Source of the DNA: Kineococcus aurantiacus
GTDB lineage: Bacteria; Actinomycetota; Actinomycetes; Actinomycetales; Kineococcaceae
NCBI RefSeq assembly: GCF_013409345.1
Contig: NZ_JACCBB010000001.1
Location: 3,100,001-3,164,000 of the forward strand
Reading direction: 5' to 3'
DNA length: 64,000 nt
A program made the position numbers and the translations under genes. Positions within the stretch are counted from its first letter, which is position 1, and every line of letters starts with the position of its first letter. The notes below the pieces were generated by a model that was not told the origin of the DNA, did not search any database, and saw nothing but the letters and a program-made list of their open reading frames with translations. Below are positions 60,105 to 64,000 of the stretch, piece by piece.

Positions 60105-60707
60105 GTGCCGTTGCGCCTGGGCCTGTTCGGGGACTCCCTCGCCGTGGGGGTCGGCGCCGCGCGCGCCGAGGACACCCCGGGGCCGTCGCTGGTGGCCGCG
60201 CTGGCCCGGGCGGGCGTCGAGGCCGTCCACCGCGTCCACGCCGTCTCCGGGGCGCGCAGCGCGGCGCTGCCGGGGCAGGTCGCCGCGGCCGGGGACTGGC
60301 CGCAGGTGGCGGTCGTGGTGGTGGGGGCCAACGACCTGACGCACCTGGTCCCGGTGGCGCGGGCCGCGGGGGACCTGGGGACCGCCGTGGCGGCGCTGCG
60401 GGCCGTGGGCGCGGAGGTGGTGCTCGTGCCCGTCCCCGACCTCAGCGCCGTCGCGCACGTGCCGCCCGCGCTGCGCGACCTCGTCCGCGCGGCCGTGACC
60501 ACCCTGCGCGCCGCCCAGGTCGCGGCGGCCGCGCCGCTGGGCGCCCGCGTCGTCGACACCTCCGCGGTGTCGGCGCGCTCGGCCGCCGACGCGGCCCTGT
60601 TCTCGGCCGACCGCTTCCACCCGTCCTCGGCCGGGTACCGCGCCCTGGTCGACGTGGTGGCCCCGGTGGTGCTGGACGCCGCCCGCGCGGTGCTGGACGC
60701 CGCCTGA
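60105..60707 (+). CDS. SGNH/GDSL-family hydrolase
   Basis: 200 aa esterase/lipase-like protein. GLFGDSLAVGVGAARAED contains the nucleophile Ser11 in GDS, VVVGANDLTH provides the GxND block, and SADRFHPSSAGY the catalytic Asp-x-x-His. No signal peptide, so it is probably cytoplasmic. GTG start. Substrate unknown. Confidence 0.88.
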   Translation: MPLRLGLFGDSLAVGVGAARAEDTPGPSLVAALARAGVEAVHRVHAVSGARSAALPGQVAAAGDWPQVAVVVVGANDLTHLVPVARAAGDLGTAVAALRAVGAEVVLVPVPDLSAVAHVPPALRDLVRAAVTTLRAAQVAAAAPLGARVVDTSAVSARSAADAALFSADRFHPSSAGYRALVDVVAPVVLDAARAVLDAA

Positions 60708-60720
60708 GAGGGTGGAGGCC

Positions 60721-60963
60721 ATGAGTTTGGAGGACACCGCCTCGTGGGCCACCATCCTCGGTGGCGTGGCCGTGCTGGCCGCCTTCCTGCGCGGCTGCGT
60801 CCTGGTGGCCCTCAAGTACCACGCCCGCGAGGTGCGGCGCTGGGAGCGCACCGAGCAGGGGCTCGACTCGGGCCGGTTGCGGTGGTGGGCCTGGGTCCGC
60901 GACCGCTGGCGGCTGCTGTGGGCGACGGGCCGGCTGCGCACCCGCCGGGAGGCCCGCGAGTAG
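60721..60963 (+). CDS. Small single-pass membrane protein
   Basis: 80 aa protein starting MSLEDTASWATILGGVAVLA with one TM helix (WATILGGVAVLAAFLRGCVL), then a strongly basic cytoplasmic tail rich in Arg and Trp (RRWERTEQ, RWWAWVRDRWRLL). GGAGG lies 2 nt upstream of ATG 60721. Function unknown. Confidence 0.68.
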   Translation: MSLEDTASWATILGGVAVLAAFLRGCVLVALKYHAREVRRWERTEQGLDSGRLRWWAWVRDRWRLLWATGRLRTRREARE

Positions 60964-61004
60964 TTCGGGTCGCGCCCGGGCCCCGCAGGCCGCAGGATCT
61001 GGTG

Positions 61005-63026
61005 GTGGACAAGAGCACCCCTTACCCCCTCGGCGTGACGTTGCGCGAGAACGGGATCAACGTCGCCGTGTACTCCGAGACGGCCGAGGCCGTGGACGTC
61101 GCGGTGTTCGGCGAGGACGGCGGGGAGACGACCCACCGCCTCGACCAGCGGTCCGGTCACGTCTTCCACGGCATCGTGCCCGGTGGCGTGGGGACCCGGT
61201 ACGGGTTCCGCGTGCACGGCGAGTGGGAACCGGGGGAGGGGCTGCGGCACAACTCCGCCAAGCTCCTGCTCGACCCCTACGCCCGCGCCGTCGAGGGTTC
61301 CTGGGGTGCGGGGGAGGAGACCTTCGGGCACCTCTTCGACGACCCCGAGCAGCGCAACGACGCCGACTCGGCCGGTTCCGTCGCCAAGGGCGTCGTCGTG
61401 GATCCCGCCTTCGACTGGGAGGGCGACACCGCGCCGCGGGTCCCGCTGGCCGACACGATCGTCTACGAGGTCCACGTCAAGGGCTTCACCAAGCAGCACC
61501 CCGACGTGCCGGAGGAGATCCGGGGGACCTACGCCGGCCTGGCGCACCCCGCCGCGATCCAGCACCTGCTGGACCTGGGCGTCACCACCGTCGAGCTGCT
61601 GCCCGTGCACCAGTTCGTCCAGGACTCCCACCTGGGCGAGAAGGGCCTGCGCAACTACTGGGGCTACAACTCGATCGGCTTCTTCGCCCCCCACAACGAG
61701 TACAGCGCCGCGGGGGACGACGGCTCGCAGGTCCGCGAGTTCAAGGAGATGGTCAAGGCCCTGCACGCCGCGGGCCTGGAGGTCGTCCTCGACGTCGTCT
61801 ACAACCACACCGCCGAGGGCAACCACATGGGCCCGACGCTGTCGCTCAAGGGCATCGACAACGGCTCCTACTACCGCGTCGTCGAGGAGGAGCCGGAGAA
61901 CTACTTCGACACCACCGGCACCGGCAACTCCCTCAACGTGTCCCACCCCGCGGCGCTGCAGCTCATCCTGGACTCGCTGCGGTACTGGGTGACCGAGATG
62001 CACGTCGACGGCTTCCGGTTCGACCTCGCCACGACCCTCACCCGGCAGTGGGGCGACGCCCACGTGCACTCGGCGTTCCTCGACATCGTCCACCAGGACC
62101 CGGTGCTGGCCCCCGTGAAGCTCATCGCCGAGCCGTGGGACACCCAGGGCTACCAGGTCGGCGGGTTCCCGGCGCGCTGGTCGGAGTGGAACGGCAAGTA
62201 CCGCGACGACGTCCGCGACTTCTGGCGCGGGCAGGGCACGCTGGGGTCCCTGACGCAGCGCCTGACCGGCAGCCCCGACGTGTACGAGGCCGACCGCCGC
62301 TCCCCGCTGTGCAGCGTGAACTTCCTCACCGCCCACGACGGCTTCACCCTCGCCGACCTCACGGCCTACGACGAGAAGCACAACGACGCCAACGGCGAGG
62401 GCAACAACGACGGCGAGAGCGACAACCGCTCCTGGAACTGCGGGGCCGAGGGCCCCACCGACGACGAGGGCGTCAACGCCCTGCGCGCCCGGCAGCGGCG
62501 GAACCTGCTGACCACGCTGCTGCTGTCGTCCGGCGTCCCGATGCTCCTCGGCGGCGACGAGATGGGCCGCACCCAGGGCGGGAACAACAACGCCTACTGC
62601 CAGGACGACGAGATCTCCTGGTTCGACTGGGACGCCGCCGACGCGGACCTGCTGACCTTCACCCGCGAGCTGGTCGCGCTGCGCCGCGAGACGCCGGCCC
62701 TGCGGCCGTCGTGGTACGCGAACGAGGCCGGTCCCAACACCGTGTCGCTGCGCGCGGACGGCAAGCCCATGGGGCAGCACGAGTGGGACGACGCGAACGC
62801 GCGCGCCTACTCGATCCAGTTCCAGGCCCCGGGCTCGCCCACGGTCCTGCTGCTGGTCAACGGGGCGTCCAACCCCGTCGAGTTCACCGTGCCGCCGGCC
62901 CCGGGCGGCCCCTGGAAGCTCGTGGTGTCCTCCGACCCGCAGCAGGAGGTGGGCCGGGAGGTCGCCGAGCTGCTCGTGGGGGAGTGGTCGACGACGGTCC
63001 TGAGGTCCGGCACCATCGACGGGTGA
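61005..63026 (+). CDS. glgX: Glycogen debranching enzyme GlgX
   Basis: 673 aa isoamylase-type enzyme removing alpha-1,6 branches from glycogen or maltodextrin. An N-terminal CBM48-like domain (STPYPLGVTLRENGINVAVY) precedes the GH13 barrel. Barrel motifs are VVLDVVYNHTAEGNHMGPTL, MHVDGFRFDLATTL (nucleophile Asp), LIAEPWDTQGYQVGGFPARW (acid/base Glu) and NFLTAHDGFTLADL. A C-terminal beta domain follows. Either of two adjacent GTG codons (61002, 61005) may start it; AGGA is upstream. Its stop overlaps the next gene (GTGA). Confidence 0.95.
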   Translation: MDKSTPYPLGVTLRENGINVAVYSETAEAVDVAVFGEDGGETTHRLDQRSGHVFHGIVPGGVGTRYGFRVHGEWEPGEGLRHNSAKLLLDPYARAVEGSWGAGEETFGHLFDDPEQRNDADSAGSVAKGVVVDPAFDWEGDTAPRVPLADTIVYEVHVKGFTKQHPDVPEEIRGTYAGLAHPAAIQHLLDLGVTTVELLPVHQFVQDSHLGEKGLRNYWGYNSIGFFAPHNEYSAAGDDGSQVREFKEMVKALHAAGLEVVLDVVYNHTAEGNHMGPTLSLKGIDNGSYYRVVEEEPENYFDTTGTGNSLNVSHPAALQLILDSLRYWVTEMHVDGFRFDLATTLTRQWGDAHVHSAFLDIVHQDPVLAPVKLIAEPWDTQGYQVGGFPARWSEWNGKYRDDVRDFWRGQGTLGSLTQRLTGSPDVYEADRRSPLCSVNFLTAHDGFTLADLTAYDEKHNDANGEGNNDGESDNRSWNCGAEGPTDDEGVNALRARQRRNLLTTLLLSSGVPMLLGGDEMGRTQGGNNNAYCQDDEISWFDWDAADADLLTFTRELVALRRETPALRPSWYANEAGPNTVSLRADGKPMGQHEWDDANARAYSIQFQAPGSPTVLLLVNGASNPVEFTVPPAPGGPWKLVVSSDPQQEVGREVAELLVGEWSTTVLRSGTIDG

Positions 63027-63502
63027 GACCGCACCGCTGGGCAGCCGCCGCCGAACCGCGCGACCTGGGCGCCGTCGTCCACGGGCCGGTGGTGCTGGCC
63101 CGCGCGACGGGCGTCGTGGCCGGGCTGCGGTGCGTCTTCGCGCACGCCGACGGGTTGTCGCTGCCGTTCGTGCTGCGCGCCGAGGGGGTGCAGGCGGAGG
63201 CGGCGGCCCGGCAGAGCTTCTCGGGTCACGTGCCCCTCGACGAGTTCGGCCCGGGCACCTGGTCCGAACCCGTCGTCGCGATCGGCGTCGACGGGGACGA
63301 GGGGCTCGCCGACCCCTCGCAGTCCAGCGGCAGCGGCGGTGAGGACGCCTTCGACCTCGACGCGACCTACTGGGTGGACCGCCTCCCCACCGACGGCCGG
63401 CTCACGGTCACGGTGAGCTGGCCGCAGGCGGGGCTGCCGCTGACGCGGACCGAGCTGGAGCTGGCGGCGTGGACGCCGCAGGACGTCCTGCCGCTGCTCT
63501 GA
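63023..63502 (+). CDS. Hypothetical protein co-transcribed with glgX
   Basis: 159 aa soluble protein I do not recognise. It opens RPHRWAAAAEPRDLGAVVHG, is mainly beta-like (LRCVFAHADGLSLPFVLRAE, RLTVTVSWPQAGLPLTRTEL), and has an acidic Gly/Ser loop (DPSQSSGSGGEDAFDLD). No catalytic motif. Coupled to glgX by a 4-bp overlap. A hairpin of the ATCGTTG repeat family follows the stop. Confidence 0.65.
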   Translation: MRPHRWAAAAEPRDLGAVVHGPVVLARATGVVAGLRCVFAHADGLSLPFVLRAEGVQAEAAARQSFSGHVPLDEFGPGTWSEPVVAIGVDGDEGLADPSQSSGSGGEDAFDLDATYWVDRLPTDGRLTVTVSWPQAGLPLTRTELELAAWTPQDVLPLL

Positions 63503-63519
63503 GGGGCGGGGCGGGGTAC

Positions 63520-63570
63520 GGATCGTTGTGACAACGCTCGCAGTCATCGCGAGCGTTGTCACAACGATCC
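63520..63570. repeat. 22-bp-stem inverted repeat (ATCGTTGTGACAACGC family)
   Basis: Perfect arms 63520-63541 and 63549-63570 with loop AGTCATC. Each arm contains the inner palindrome GTTGTGACAAC. Located between convergent genes, where it can act as a bidirectional terminator. It matches the element at 4448-4494 over ATCGTTGYGACAACGC. Confidence 0.87.
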
Positions 63571-63596
63571 GCCACCCTCGCGGCGGACCGGAGGCC

Positions 63597-64000
63597 TCAG
63601 ACCCGCCCGATGGACCGCTCGAGCTCGCGGGTCCGGGCCTCCCGGCGCTGCAGGCGCGCGAACTCGCGGTCGCGGCGCTCGACGAGCACGGCGACGAGGA
63701 ACCGCTCGGGGTCGGTGCCCGGCGGCGGGGCGGGGGAGACGTGGGGGAGGAACGCGTCGGCGAGCTGGACCCGCAGCGCCGCGCGGGACGCGGCGTTCAG
63801 GCTCGCGGTGCGGGCCAGGAACTGCCGGGCGGCCAGGACGGCCGGCTGGGGCAGGCGGCCGATGTCGGCCGTGCGGGCCCACCCGGCCAGCTCGGGGGGC
63901 ATGGGCGGCAGCGGGACGTGCCGGGCGGCGGTGCGCTCGCGCACGACGTACGTCCCGGCGAGCAGGTCGCCGAACCGCTTGCCGCGCGGGTTCACCAGCG
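63597..64000 (-). CDS. RDD-family membrane protein, C-terminal part (cut by window edge)
   Basis: The last 134 residues of a protein whose N-terminus lies beyond the window. VNPRGKRFGDLLAGTYVVRE is the typical cytoplasmic end of the RDD domain, following its TM helices. After it comes a variable tail rich in Arg, Ala and Pro (ERTAARHVPLPPMPP to TRELERSIGRV). RDD proteins include Na+/H+ antiporter-like members, but most are uncharacterised. Confidence 0.82.
   Translation of the reverse strand, partial: LVNPRGKRFGDLLAGTYVVRERTAARHVPLPPMPPELAGWARTADIGRLPQPAVLAARQFLARTASLNAASRAALRVQLADAFLPHVSPAPPPGTDPERFLVAVLVERRDREFARLQRREARTRELERSIGRV

Overview
This 64 kb window comes from a very GC-rich actinobacterium. 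Start codons are mostly GTG, many gene pairs overlap by 4 bp (GTGA), and the actinobacterial markers WhiB, DUF3499, TIGR03089, a cvn 'conservon' and F420 genes (cofD/cofE) are all present. The gene set and order suggest Kineosporiales, most likely Kineococcus. That assignment is an inference from gene content, not a database match. I see no transposase, prophage, rRNA, tRNA or CRISPR array.

Layout. 0-8 kb: mannose-6-phosphate isomerase, an APC permease, an AbrB-type membrane protein, a TIGR03089 protein, a large polytopic membrane protein (possible GT-C glycosyltransferase) and a chemoreceptor. 8-14 kb: an MFS transporter and a type III polyketide synthase / methyltransferase / FAD-oxygenase operon. 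13.8-17.7 kb: a glycan operon with a GT2 glycosyltransferase, a GT4-methyltransferase fusion and a flippase-like LPG-synthase-TM protein. 18-23.4 kb: a complete five-gene peptide/solute ABC importer. 23.4-24.2 kb: a Clp-N domain regulator with paired palindromic operators. 24.1-32 kb: an unusual seven-gene locus with a TIM-barrel isomerase diverging from HD-like, Gfo/Idh/MocA, zinc-ribbon metallo-beta-lactamase, YcaO, GT4 and PIG-L deacetylase genes. 32-38 kb: a GGDEF cyclase, a LysR/EamA pair, an AlkA-type glycosylase and a MazEF-like module. 38-41.5 kb: a cyclase-family hydrolase, F420 genes and WhiB. 41.7-45.4 kb: the conservon cvnABCD. 45.4-49.5 kb: the conserved block metallopeptidase-like / DUF3499 / zinc ribbon / manB / Trm112 / sugar-phosphate isomerase. 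49.5-58.4 kb: an EAL protein, then wecB, an anchored surface protein, a GT2, an exosortase and a GAF / degenerate GGDEF protein, divergent from a degenerate sensor kinase. 58.5-64 kb: ahcY, an SGNH hydrolase, glgX, and the 5'-truncated RDD gene.

Working together. manA, manB and the SIS isomerase feed mannose/GDP-mannose precursors, and several glycosyltransferase operons could use them. The exosortase operon looks like a self-contained system for making and anchoring one glycosylated surface protein. The strongest candidate for an undescribed system is the YcaO locus. It combines the GT4 + PIG-L pair typical of mycothiol- and bacillithiol-type pathways with a YcaO ATP-dependent enzyme and inositol/sugar-modifying enzymes, and has no recognisable RiPP partner genes.

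Two intergenic repeat families recur: a 16-bp AGTGCTTGATCACC-type element that forms tandem arrays and long hairpins at three sites, and an ATCGTTGYGACAACGC hairpin at two sites. Five minus-strand genes have a -10-like hexamer 6-7 nt before the start codon, which suggests leaderless transcripts.
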